Positions 34,076 to 45,365 of a stretch of DNA of 64,000 bases are shown in pieces. The notes under the pieces were generated by a model. That model saw only the letters and a list, made by a program, of their open reading frames with translations. It ran no database searches and was not told where the DNA came from. This stretch comes from Ophioderma brevispina (taxonomy: Eukaryota > Echinodermata > Ophiuroidea > Amphilepidida > Ophiodermatidae): positions 42,030 through 106,029 of the forward strand of contig JAMKCH010041434.1 in assembly GCA_023653785.1 (NCBI GenBank), in the 5' to 3' direction. Both the position numbers and the translations under genes were made by a program. Within the stretch, counting starts at the first letter, position 1. Each line of letters begins with the position of its first letter.

Positions 34076-34789
34076 AAAGGACGGACAATAGATAATGATG
34101 ATGAATGGGAAAATGAGGGCGAGACGTTATGTCTAAATAAATAAAAAGAAGATCTACTATTATTATTAGAAAAGGGTGATAATTCAGGTAGAATGTGCCA
34201 TCACTTACTATTCACAATAATTGTGCAAGAAAGAAATTTACTTATTCAATACGAGAATGCTGTTTCTCCGTTCTTTTGTCGCATTTCGTGCGAAAGTAAT
34301 TTCAGCATCGGACTACGATCGACACTGTGGAATCCAGATTTTCACCCTCAAAGACACAAACACACTGTTAATCACTCTGTTATCTCAGGCTCGAGTAATT
34401 CTTAGATTTTAGGGTAAACATCGCGTTCAGCTTTTCTAGTCGCGAATAAATGAATTTTGGGTCAAGGTGCTCAACACATCGTACTTATTCGTATATACTC
34501 CTTCACCAATAAATTCTTTAATTGTCCGTGATTTATGCATGACAAAAGCATTATTTTAAATCCAACTTGTCTGCAAAAAAAAATACAAATATGAGCAAAA
34601 AGTATGATCCAATCGTTTTTATGGTGTTTCCAGAACATCAATCCCAATTTCCCAACAACTGGAATTGACGAATACGTAAATGCTGAAGTGCAGCGATTTT
34701 TGCCGGCGATTTCACGAATCCGTCAAAAATAAGGCCTTGCTTTTTTTCAGGATGACTGTATACTCAAGCCGGTGTAGAAGTAAGTATAA
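34076..34789. other. Anonymous sequence
   Basis: No recognised gene. Two overlapping plus-strand frames at 34193-34412 are short and unsupported. Confidence 0.35.
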
Positions 34790-35130
34790 CCATGTCCGGG
34801 CCGTACTCATAGTCCGGGACCAATGGTGAACAATAGGGCAAGGATCAGTTGACTCTTTACGCCACATAAGTTTCACGCTTTATGTCGTCTATGGAAACCC
34901 GGACTATGACTCCAACCGGATATATCTGCTTTCACGCCGGTTCCGTCACTTCATGTTCAAGTTCTTTGTTGCTTCAAGGCATACTTTAAATTCATTCTCA
35001 TTAGCTGGATGATATTTCCGAGAGACAAGGTATATTTTAATCAAATACTTATATTCAAGTATTCAAAAATGCGTCTCAATTCTCGTGAGTGTAAATTTGA
35101 TAAAAAATAAATCCTCTGCCATGTAGTAAA
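34790..35130 (+). repeat. Dispersed repeat R1, third location
   Basis: It matches 11680-12000: AGTCCGGGACCAATGGTGAA, CAGTTGACTCTTTACGCCAC, CCCGGACTATGAC, CTTTCACGCCGGTTCC, then GCGTCTCAA-TCTCGTGAGTG and TAAATTTGA. Homology fades after about 35125. As in the other copy, the AGTCCGGG / CCCGGACT pair brackets about 100 bp and could form a hairpin. Confidence 0.65.
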
Positions 35131-35489
35131 AACAATTTCGTTTATGTTTTATTAACGTTAATGTGCACGTAGGCCGTGGAGTCATAATATTTATTATTCA
35201 CTTGGAATAAATAAATCTTCTATAATTTGAGCCTTTGTCATAATGTAGGGTAGTACAAATCGACGAATCCAGAAAGTTGTCACAATTGTTTCTAAATCAA
35301 GATCTACGTGTACATAGGGATGCGCAATCCTATACCAGAGTACCACTGCAAATGAAAGCAAATGTAGTCTTTGTCAAAGGCTCGGTTTACTTAAGTGGGG
35401 TGGGGGGGGTTGAAATAGAGAGATTTAAAAACATGTTTTACTAAGAAAGTGGGGTGGTGGGAATCGAAACTCGAGAGAGGTCAAGTTTG

Positions 35490-35670
35490 GTCCTTCCGGG
35501 GGGGCACTCAACTATTAATGATGTACACATGCGTGACCAAAAACGCGTGAAAAGGGGTGTTTTTTTAGTGTCGGTCGCGTCAAACGGGACGCGTTTAGGG
35601 CTATCAAACGCCGATTTTCATGAAAAAGGGAGTTTTTAAATTTGGCTCAAACGCGTTTAGGGGTCATTTC
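35490..35670 (+). repeat. G-rich lead plus ACGCGTTTAGGG minisatellite module
   Basis: CCGGGGGGGCACTCAA is followed by GCGTGACCAAAAACGCGTGA and several degenerate units of AAACG-GACGCGTTTAGGG. A related module in opposite orientation lies at 40240-40545. It looks like a dispersed minisatellite-bearing repeat. Confidence 0.55.
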
Positions 35671-36478
35671 TTTTATCATGTTTTTGTACCTAATGTCGCT
35701 CATATTCCGCAGTGCCGAAAAAATACCTTCCCTGTATATTTTGTTGATGATCTGAAATTTTTTGACGTCCGTGAAGAACCAATTGCCAATTTTTATTCTT
35801 TTATTAAGTTTCTTTAGGCAGGGTAGAACCTTCAGTGACACAAGCACTGATTTCCAAGGAGGCCCTCCATTTACAGATGTACATGTACTTGTATAAAAAT
35901 AGTACCTATATATAAAACATGAATTGGCAAAAAATACATATATAATAAAAACAGTGTGAATATAAAACTATATGATATACAAAGATCTCAGAAAGAAAGA
36001 GCAAAATAGACACAATCGCTTACGTGGTTTACAACATGTGATGCTTTCAGCTGTGAAAGACTCATTCTATGATAGATCACAGCGGAGATCATGCAGGGAA
36101 GGACGTTCCATATTTTGTTGCTCTTCATATGGAAAGTACGTTTACCTGCAATTTTAAGTTCCAAGATGGTTCATACAAAGAGTTGGTGGTTTGACTTCTG
36201 GTACCCTTAGAATGACGGAGTGCCATGAAAGTGAAGGGAGAAGGAAGGTATGCGGGGCAAGAACCTTGAACACTTTGAAAATGAGCAAATAAACACATTG
36301 GCATTATATACCCTATCTTAAGTTTGGTCCACTGGAGTGTACTCATCATATCTTTAACAGGAGTTATGCGGTCAGCTGATAGAAGTAACGTGCTAATCTA
36401 TATGAAGAATTTGAAATGAAATTTAAAAAGGTCATTAGTGCAGTTTGACAGACAGGGCTGCAGTAATCAAATGTTTTA

Positions 36479-36498
36479 TTTTTTTTTTTTTTTTTTTT
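36479..36498 (+). repeat. Poly(T) tract inside the L2-like element
   Basis: Twenty T residues on the plus strand (poly(A) in the element's sense) lie between the segments encoding NSIVMP and FDYC-type residues, which are normally adjacent. About 36 bp is inserted. It could be a tiny poly(A)-tailed insertion, a microsatellite expansion, or sequence error. Confidence 0.6.
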
Positions 36499-36610
36499 AT
36501 TTATGGCATGACAATTGAATTAGCAAGCATAATCAGAGGTATCATTTGGAACATAATATTAAAAGTCTTCTAATAACACCACACCGCTTGGAAATACTGT
36601 ACACTATTAA

Positions 36611-37528
36611 CCCCAGGAGTAGACACATTTGTAACACATCTCAAGTACAAAAGGTTTGAGTGATTAAATTGCTGACAGGATGACAGGAATCCTAAAACTT
36701 GATTCTTAAGTGCCGCAAGTGGTGCCTTTAAGGAGAGGGGGCCAAAACAAAAGTTGTACAGGGGTCAAATTTTACATTGATCCAATCATGTGAAAGCACA
36801 CCATATATGTGTCAATCAAAGGATTCGAAAAGGTATTAGTTTGTAATATGTACAGCCTAAAGTTTCAGAGTATAGGCTCAACAGCAAAATCAATAAAAAG
36901 GGTCGATTTCAGTTGTACAGGAGGTCAAATTTTAAAATTGCTTCCGATTTGGATAAAAAATGGTGCAAATTTTGGTGGAGCTCATAGGATAAAATAAAGA
37001 TAGTTTTGAGTGTCTTCAAATTCTTGCCTTAAGAAAGTAGGGGGGGTACAAGATCAAGCCCCATTAAATGAAATGGACGTTGACCTTCTTCGCCCCCTAC
37101 ATCGGAAACTAAGCATTTAAGACAGTCAAAACTATCCTTATTTTAACCTATGGAACTCCACCAATAATTTGCACCATTTTTATCCAAATCGGGGCAACTT
37201 TAAAATTTGACCCCTTACAACTGAATTGACCTTATTTATGTTTTTGCTAGTTTTGTTAGCCTATAACTCGAAACTTTAGCTGTACATATTACAAACTATA
37301 CCTTTTCTGAATCCTTATGGTTAGCACCTACAGGTGTGCTTTTCAACATGATTGGACACTTAAAAATTTGACCCCTGTCAAACTTTGTTTGGCCCCCCTC
37401 TCCTTAAGGCACCACTTGCGGCCTTCCCAGAATCGCGTTTCCAATGGGTTCCGGTCAGTCTGTTCACATATAATCACGCAAACCTTTTGTACTATGAGAT
37501 GTGTTACAAATGTGTGCTAGTCCCAGGG
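36611..37528. mobile_element. Foldback-type palindromic element, 918 bp
   Basis: The left arm 36611-37053 and right arm 37086-37528 are inverted copies of about 443 bp each around a 32-bp loop (37054-37085). Matched landmarks, left against right, are CACATTTGTAACACATCTC, GGTGCCTTTAAGGAGAGGGG against CCCCCCTCTCCTTAAGGCAC, and GATTTGGATAAAAAATGGTG against CACCATTTTTATCCAAATCG. Ends read CCCCAGGAGTAG and the complement of CCCTGGGACTAG. It carries no transposase. It interrupts the reverse transcriptase of the L2-like element, whose coding resumes on each side. An artefactual read-through palindrome is the alternative, but the arms differ by many substitutions. Confidence 0.8.
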
Positions 37529-39680
37529 CTATATGATTGATATTGTCGGACCAGTACAATCAAAGGATCAAAAATTACAAAAAAAAGATTATTTAAACTG
37601 TTCGACCCTTTCTATAGTATCATTATTACAGTGTAGAGTAACATTCTGAAATTTACTAGAATATGATTGTACCAAAAATCATAAACTTGTGTTTTCTTGG
37701 CATTTAAATTGAGATTTGTTTTCATCAATCCATTCAGAATTTTGTTTAAGTTGACTGAAGTTCCAATTTAAGAGTAGCGGATTCTGAAGTAAAAGAATTT
37801 GTATCATCAGCAGAACATAGTACATTTACGTTAACACTATTTGGATGACTATTGACAAAAATAATAATAAAGAGGACCCATAATAGAGGCCTTGAGGAAT
37901 ACCACTATTGATTGTTTGAAGTCAGAAAGATAAATAAACGTTGACTGCCTGAGTTCGGGGGCGGTCGCTGAGATAGGAATCGAAACCACTGAAGTTCAGG
38001 ACCAGTAATAATAACCATTTTGCAAAAGTTTGCCAGGAAGAAAGAATGGTTAACATACAGTCAACGCTTTTCTAAGATTCCCCCCAAGAAAAATCGCTCC
38101 AGTCGCTCGACTCTCATCCATATTATTCAAAATAAAAATCCTGTACATCAGCAAAGTATAGCAGTGAAGGATTGGCACGAAGCCAATTGAATTATCAGAA
38201 AGAATGTCCATTATAAACAAGGTATGAATACAATTGATTATGACAGCTCTTCAACAATTCTTTTAGAAATAAGTGGCAGAACGCAGAAATAGGTCGATAG
38301 TTACCCACATCTGATTGTCACCAGTCTTAAAATAGGGGTACTTTGGCTTTTTTTTCCATTCTGTCGAAAAACTGATGTACTAAAGAAAGGTTACAAATAA
38401 AGTAAGGGAATTGCTAATATAAGGAGCCGCAAGCTTATTGAAGTTTTACACTGAAACCATCAAAACAGGGGACTTAGTGTTATTACATATCACATATCTG
38501 CTTATAAACAAACTCGGGAAACATGACACAAACTAGAATCACTGTGGAGTTAGTTTATTTGTCGGTGAAATCCCGTCTGCATTATCATCATTAAACCTTT
38601 CTGCAAGAGAAGACCCTACAGAAGTGAAATAGTTATTAAAAACATTAGCAGTATCTTTAGCTTAAGATGTGAAACCATCATCGGTCTTAACAGAAATGCT
38701 AGAAATGAATGTTTTGTTTTGGAGCAGTTTTAATAGGAGGCCACAATTTTTGAGAGTTGTTTACATTTTTCAGCATAGAGTCTGAATAAAATCTCTTTTT
38801 AAGAAGGACGCATATTGTTTGCTTTGTTCGATAAAATTTAGCCATATGCCAATCATGGGGATCATTTGATTTATGAGCTTTACAAATAGTATATCACGGT
38901 TTGGAAACAGTCAGAACTTCGCTATGAATCCATTCTGGTTGTCGAGCCTTTCACAACGTTTTTCTCTGACGGTGCATGTGCATCAGAAGGCCTTAAAAAA
39001 AAAACAAAAAACCAAAACATCTTTCCAATTTCCAAGCAATATCACATCATGACATGTAGACTTGATCCCATTAAAACTTCTAACAGATTAACAAAGTCAC
39101 TTTCATTAAATTCTTATATGATCTAGTTTTTTGTAATCTGGGAGGCGGCTTGATCTGTGAATGTAATTTACGAACAAGATATGAAAATGATCACTCAAAG
39201 AACAGGCTATGAACTCCAGAGGTAGAAATTGTTTCTTCGGCCGAGAGACGAAAGCAAGATCAAAATTGTCTTACGTTCTCAGTAATGCGGGTATAGTCAT
39301 TTACTTAGTTGAGTTAGCTGTGAATGGTTAGCATAGTAGATACCTTTTAGTAAGGAGAAATTTACAAAACAAGATTAAAGTCACCTACATTAATAATATC
39401 ATCATAAACGAAGCAACAATTTTTGAACATACATCATTTTTTTCGACATAATCAGCTGTATCATCAGGAACACGATAGACAGTGTCTAGAATAATTGGTT
39501 TAGTTTGGCGGAAGATTACTTTTCAATCCATAAAGCTTCAACATCATTGATGAGAAGATTACTAGTTTCATTGAAATTAATACCGTCCTTAATGTAACAA
39601 GCTATACCACCATGACCAGAGTACATCGAATCCTGAAAATATAAAGAACCTCCCAGGCACCTATTGGATCATTACTCCCA

Positions 39681-40239
39681 GATTATGTTGGTTCGCTAGT
39701 AGTGACAAAGTGTATTGAACGCTCGCTGTAGCCAGGTCGGCAAAGCGGTCCAATATGCATTTGAGACTTGCGTGGAAAAATCGGTGCTGTAAACAAACAG
39801 ACTTTGACAGCGTCAAAGTTTGTAAGTTGATGGAGTGATTCGTACGGGCGGGCGTACGAGAGCAACGGAATACGCCATTTGGTAGCTTTGCAATTTTGTT
39901 CATTTTTATTTAAATAGGGACATTGAAGTAGAATGGACCACCTACCAAATTACTTTTAGCAATAGCATAATATAAAAAGCTTGTTAGTTGTTAGGCCTAA
40001 TACTTGGGGACGATGTGTTGAATTGGAAAGCGTCATGACCTTGTTTAACTGAATCTAAATTCGATGTCAAACTAACTCTGACATATTCATGGGCGTCTTG
40101 AGTGGAGAAAACAAGTTCGGGTGAAATCCCAAGAAGCTCTTGTATTGTCTTACTTGGTACTGGCCAACAATCCATAATGATTCAAGCGGTCAGGAAGGAT
40201 GCACATGTGGTGCTCTTTGACAGCATACATGATCTTTTT
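39681..40239. other. Anonymous sequence
   Basis: It lies upstream (minus sense) of the L2-like element. Minus-strand frames at 39661-39903 and 39984-40175 could in principle be remnants of its 5' region, but they do not match motifs I recognise. Confidence 0.35.
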
Positions 40240-40545
40240 GCAACCCCCAATCCAAGCCTATTGTTGACAATTCGTGCAAAACTTTGTTTAGGGTTCATAT
40301 TTAGACCATAACTTGTTTAGGGGTTGTAAATTAGGAACAAAACTTGTTTCAGAGGTAATTTTTTTGGGAAAGCGCGCTAAAACTTGTTCTTAGAGGGGGT
40401 AAACTTTTTGGAGAAATCGCGCTAAAAACTTGTTTAGGGGGAATTTTGGCTCACAAAGAACACTCTTTAAGGGTGTTTTTTAAAAAAATTGGTCACGCTT
40501 TCACGCCTCTCTATCCTGAGTGCCCCCCCCCCCCCCTGGGAGTCC
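40240..40545 (-). repeat. G-rich lead plus minisatellite module, inverted copy
   Basis: Read on the minus strand, a run of G is followed by GGGCACTCAGG, then GGCGTGAAAGCGTGACCAA and four or more degenerate units of CCCCTAAACAAGTTTT. The plus strand shows repeated AACTTGTTTAGGGG with GCGCGCTAAAACTTGTT. It is related to and oppositely oriented from 35490-35670, both reading inward. Confidence 0.55.
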
Positions 40546-41609
40546 CCGTAGCTGACAGTACCCGATAGTTTTATCTGTCCATGGAGTAAAGAGTTTACAG
40601 GTCCGGTAACACATGACAGGATAGATGAACCATTTCAAAGCAATAGCGATCCAGGATCCTGGTCAAATAATCAAGCTTTGTACTTTTCTTAGTAATTTGC
40701 ACTAATGAGGTTCCACCACGTGAAAATGTTCAGGATCTTATTTGGGTTGCTTTCAGACTCTACCTTTTAATTTCATTCTCGTTGGTCTTGCTATTCCCAA
40801 AATTATAAAGAATCGTTTTTAAATCAAAATTCATAGCTGAGAGTCTCAAAATCCTTTGAGTGGAATGTATCAAATATAACCTTTGCGAAAACCTTAAAAA
40901 AGTGCCTTGCCTTACTTTGTGCTATATAAGTTCATTATTATTTGTGATTATTATATTGGCGACCCCACTGGGTGTACCCATTGCGCAAAAAGTAATTGAT
41001 TTGACAGTAGAATATTCATATTATTTTCTGAAAACGTGATTTTGCGAAGATCAAGTTGCTTCTCTAGATAAGTGAACACACCTGTTTTGCTAACCGCAAT
41101 CCTACCTCAAATACACGTGTCGGTGTATGGGTTTGAATAAGTTTTCATACACATGCATTAGCCCACTTACGTCCACCTAGCTTTTGACTTGTTATCCGTT
41201 TTGACTGTTATCCCGCGGTAAAACAACACGCCCTGACACAAATATTGCTATTTAATACAATTACTTTTGGGTCTTTTTTTTTAGTAAGGGTTGATAATGT
41301 AAATAATTTATCCTATAGTTTTATCACTATAGCGGCATGGGATGCGTTAAAATTACTTCTTGTGGTATAGTGCCTCTGAATGTATAAACATTCATAACTA
41401 AGAGTGTTAATGACGTTGCAGCATTATTATCAGTTATTGCTTTAGAAATCGAATTTTGGCGAAATGTGGTTGATTTTTTGATCCACATTTTCTATCTACA
41501 CAGACAGTTTTAATATCTGTGCAGCTATTGATTTTACAAGTTTTTGCTCAAATACTTTGCCATTAATAAGATGCGCAGTTTTGTAAATTTCCAACTATAA
41601 ACTCAGCTT
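40546..41609. other. Anonymous sequence
   Basis: AT-rich. GTGCTATATAAGTTCATTATT near 40918 resembles a degraded GCGCTTTATAAAT-(ATT)n retroelement tail. No gene was recognised. Confidence 0.4.
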
Positions 41610-42004
41610 CAGTGGCGTACCAGAGGGGGGAGCAGGGATGGCCGCCCCCCCCCCCCCCATAATGTTTGATTTCGTCGGTTGAGATGAGCCCGTCGGGTTC
41701 ACGTGAAAAATTCAGGTCATGCCACTTGCAGGCCGGATTGTCGCAAAGTATAGGTTTTAAGTTCAATTGACAGCGTGTGACAAGTAAATTTACAAAATCG
41801 TACAAATAGCCCTCAGAGACCTTTAAAGCACATAACCCAAAATTTTCAGGGGCTTTCGCCCCCTCACAACCCCACCGGGAGCTTCGCCACTGGACCCCAA
41901 CAGGTGCCCTAAGGCGCCCCTGGACCCTACCCATTTTTTGTCGTGAGGTGCGACACTAGGCCCCCCCCCCCCCCCCCAATATGAAAATCCGAGCTACGCC
42001 ACTG
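41610..42004. mobile_element. Short inverted-repeat DNA element, 395 bp, ends CAGTGGCGTA
   Basis: It starts CAGTGGCGTACCAGAGGGGG and ends CCGAGCTACGCCACTG, so about 10-13 bp of terminal inverted repeat (CAGTGGCGTA-C). Both ends carry a G/C run (about 41644-41657 and 41961-41977). CAGTGGCG-type ends with subterminal G runs are common in non-autonomous hAT-like and related elements. I could not confirm an 8-bp target duplication. A minus-strand frame of 123 codons crosses it and is not a gene. Confidence 0.6.
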
Positions 42005-42029
42005 CGGCACTGTCAACCCCACCCCCACC

Positions 42030-45000
42030 CTGTGGAACTAATCTCTACACTCCAAACACTGTTTTCCCATTAACAAACATCATTTTCTTAAGTATACCCA
42101 TATCATTACTAGATCTCACCGCAGGCCTTTTCTAAGGTCTGCCTTGACTATAGTGGTCATTGAATGTGGAGGGGTTTTTCCAGTGCAAAAAGTATCATCA
42201 TTGCTGAGTTGTGTAACAATCTCCATTGCGATGTCCTATGTCGGCAGGACCCACAGAGGAATCAATAACCACACCAGCCCAACATAACCAGGACTGGTCC
42301 TTGCCACCGACGAGACCACATCGACATACGGAAGTGCGATATTTGTTGAGAAACAGGTACCAGAATGTCGAAGCAACCTCCATGTCTGATGATAACAACA
42401 CTGCAGGCCTCACCATTGAGCTTAGTTCTGCCATAGTTACATCTGTCTATACAAACCTCCATCAAGTCGACTTCGAGCACCCTCAGCCCAACCCTGGGAA
42501 TTACACTAAACCTCACTTTTTCATTGGCGACTTCAACACCCATAGTACCCATGGGGCTACAAGAAACTAACAAGACGTACACTGTCGAAGATGGATGAGA
42601 CAGTCCCCATCTACGTCTCCTTCATTACTCTAAGCTGCCGACATCATTTCATAGTGCCCGCCGGAAGAGAGGATTATAAAACCCTGATCTAGCTATGTTG
42701 CAAAAACATCTCTACCTTGTTGGGGTAGCAAGGGGGTTGTGGTTCGGGGCGGTGGCCTTGTGTGTTGCGCACCAACGGGTGCAGGGGGTACCAATCGGTG
42801 CACCTAGAGTGGTCGGTATCAAGTCCCACGAACGCTGCAAGTAAGACCAACAATTGCCTTTTAGCCTCCGCTTTAATACAGGAAAGGCAGACTGTCCAGG
42901 ATTCACTGATGACCTGGATTCAGAACGTGGAAGAGGATTTGCTCAAAACCCATAACTATATGAAAATTATGCCAACGAGTGAACAAGATTGCCGGAGATT
43001 CATACCCAAGGCTGTAGGACGGAATATAACCAGCATTTCCAAGGAATTTGCTAGAGAATATCAGAGTATATCACCATTTTTGAAGCTGATCCGTTTTCGG
43101 CTGAAAACAACTGTAAAGGTGGTAAGTCTCCGGGAGGACTCTCCCATGAAAAGATCAAAACCTGGCACACTTTAATTGATCCACCGATATTAACCATAAC
43201 AGCACGAACGCCTGGTCTACATCCTAAATCCTCCGAGGGACCAACAAACCTCCACAGCAGCCACTGTCCCACCCAACCAAGGTTGCCCACCACTGCTTTT
43301 AAATGGGCAAGTAGCAGCAAGAAACCCAAGAAGATCAACTAGACCCATAATAGGTATAGTGTGACCCTGGTTTCACTCGCCCCTTCAAAATGACATTGGA
43401 ATGCCGGTATTGCTAAACTTCAAACCAGGAAAAAGCAGGTAGGCCTTGACAACATCTCTACTGAGGCAACTAAAAAATCTTGGCCAGTATCAAGGGACTG
43501 GCTTTCTTGAGCTCTACAATTGCTGCCTATTTCCCACAGGTTCCCAAAGATCTGAGGAAAGCACATGTTATGGCAACTCCTAAAGCATGGGAAGATCCAT
43601 CCAATCCCACGAGCTACAGACCTGTACACTCCTGTAGCCCTACCTACAAGCTCTTTGAATGTTTCCTGCTCAATCGTATTGCACTGTGATCACAGAAACA
43701 ACCTCATACCAGAACACGCAGGTTTCCGGCCAGGGCAAATCAACACTGTCATCCAAGTACTCAACCTAACTCACACATTGAGGATGGTTTCAGAGAAGGA
43801 TGGTAACCGGAGCTGTGTTCGTCGTCCTATCAGCAGCCTATGAACTGTTAATCACAGATGCCTACTCATAAGATCCTGGAAATTCCCAAGGACATCCGCT
43901 TGACTGAGCTTATCCGTGATGCTGGCTAACAGGATGTTCTTTGTTCAGCTAGGAGCGAAGAAAGCCGATGGCGTAGGCTTAAGAATGGTCTACCAGGGAG
44001 TGTGCTTCACTCTCCTGTTCACATATATACCAACGACAAACCTAGGAGTGGCAGGAACCCGCCGTTTTATTTATGCAGACGATCTTGGAATTAGTGCACA
44101 AGATTCCGCTTCACAGTTGTTGAAAGATAGACTCTCCAAAGTTTTGGATTAACTCACCTCCTTATTATGAGGAACACCACTTACGTGCCATCCATCTAAG
44201 ACACAGGTGTGTGCTTCCATCTACGCAACCGTGAAGGCAACCGTGAAGCTTACGGTTACCTGGTCTGGAACTCCCGGAGCCCTGTGATAACCCTGGTCTA
44301 CCTAGGAGTCACCTTGACCCGCACTCTCTCTTATAAGACCCACATTAATAAGACGAAGAGTAAAGTAAGTTTTTTCACGCAATAAATCTTGAAACCACAC
44401 TCACTGGCACTCGATGGGTTCTTCCGCCATTATTACCCTAAATCCGCGTCACTTGCCTGTGCTACTCATGTGCAGAGTATGCCCGCCCTGTATGTGAACG
44501 ATCCACAACCCATGGCCAAGAAGCTTGATCATCCCATCGTTAAATACCTCCTGCCATCTTATCAGAGGATGCCTCCGTCCAACAACAAAGGAAAACTTAT
44601 ACAACCTAGCAGGAATTTCCTTTCCACCAGACATCCGATGTAGCGTAGCGAGCATGTGAGAGCGTAGCTGCCAAGTTTCCAATGTGAAGCACCCTATGTC
44701 TGGACATATACCTGCTGCCAACCGCGCTTAACTCTGAGAGAGTTTTCTTAAGTCCAACCCCTTGAAACAGTCCTAAGGATGTCCGAGAGTCGCCTTGTGG
44801 AAAGAAAGACTTGCCATCATGATCAACCAAGTAACATCTATCGTTATTGAACCTTGTGAGCAACTTCCACCTGGAGCTGACACCTATGGGCTGAATGGCG
44901 TGCCTCAATAGATTGAAACCAGACTCTGGCGATCTAAAGGTTCCCTTGCATAAGTGGGGCATCTGGAAGCAGATCAGGAAATACTACCGTGGTTGTGGAA

Positions 45001-45190
45001 CAGCACCACAGACAATTGACCCTCTTTGGTCTGCCCACTGCTGGATCAACAATGCACACACCGGCCTTGCGGAACTCAGTGAAGTAGCCAGACGTTGTAC
45101 CCATCTCTTGGCTGGATCCTTTGAGAACCAACAGTGTTGGACAGATAATTTCACTGCATGGAGGACAAAAGTTTATAGTCGCTCTGTGTA
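42030..45190 (+). pseudogene. Jockey-like non-LTR retrotransposon, copy 2 (endonuclease plus reverse transcriptase, degenerate)
   Basis: Endonuclease: SLPPTRPHRHTEVRYLLRN-type sequence (about 42290) and FFIGDFNTHSTHGATRN (42517-42567), carrying the GDFN motif. Reverse transcriptase: KDLRKAHVMATPK (43545), NPTSYRPV (43602), LIPEHAGFRPGQINTVIQ (43710), MVYQGVCFTLLF (43985), then RRFIYADDLGISAQDS with the catalytic YADD at about 44062-44109. Next come VYLGVTLTRTLSYKTHINKT (44298) and a LHKWGIWKQ / WSAHC-type cysteine-histidine end (44945-45050). This is the Jockey layout without ORF1. Several frameshifts make it inactive. It is inverted relative to 14485-17500 and somewhat better preserved. Confidence 0.87.
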
Positions 45191-45199
45191 ACATTTAAA

Positions 45200-45365
45200 G
45201 TGGCCCATGGGGTTTCACTCCCCGTTGGCCCAAGGGGGGGGGCATGACCCTCCCCCCACTAAAACCATTTTTTCGGAGGAATCCCTAACATGACAATATA
45301 GACCCACGTGTTGAAGGGTCCTAGACAACCCCAAATCAGCAACATAAATGAAAATTTTATATTGG
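45200..45365. other. Spacer with a G run
   Basis: It contains a G run near 45232 and CCCTCCCCCCACT near 45250. No gene is present. Confidence 0.4.

Larger units (their letters stand above)
35790..39680 (-). pseudogene. L2/CR1-like non-LTR retrotransposon (endonuclease plus reverse transcriptase), interrupted
   Basis: Read on the minus strand. Endonuclease: GHGGIACYIKDGINFN (about 39630), DVEALWIE, then GDFN at about 39372-39395. Reverse transcriptase: an LSDNSIGFVP-type block near 38200, a GIPQG equivalent near 37890, SADDTNSFTS with the catalytic ADD at about 37800-37815, and LNAKKTQ-type residues near 37720. After a 918-bp palindrome the protein resumes with the MLANSIVMP, FDYCSPVW-type and GSCPAYLPSPF motifs (36100-36600). 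The 3' end has GAGGGCCTCCTTGGAAATCA and ends near 35790 with AATAAA-rich sequence, as in L2-type elements. Many frameshifts and stops make it non-functional. A poly(T) run at 36479-36498 further splits the C-terminal part. Confidence 0.8.

Noticed and set aside
41563..41934. 123-codon minus-strand frame at 41.6-41.9 kb
   Set aside because: It lies within the short inverted-repeat element and uses its homopolymer C run. No family is recognised.
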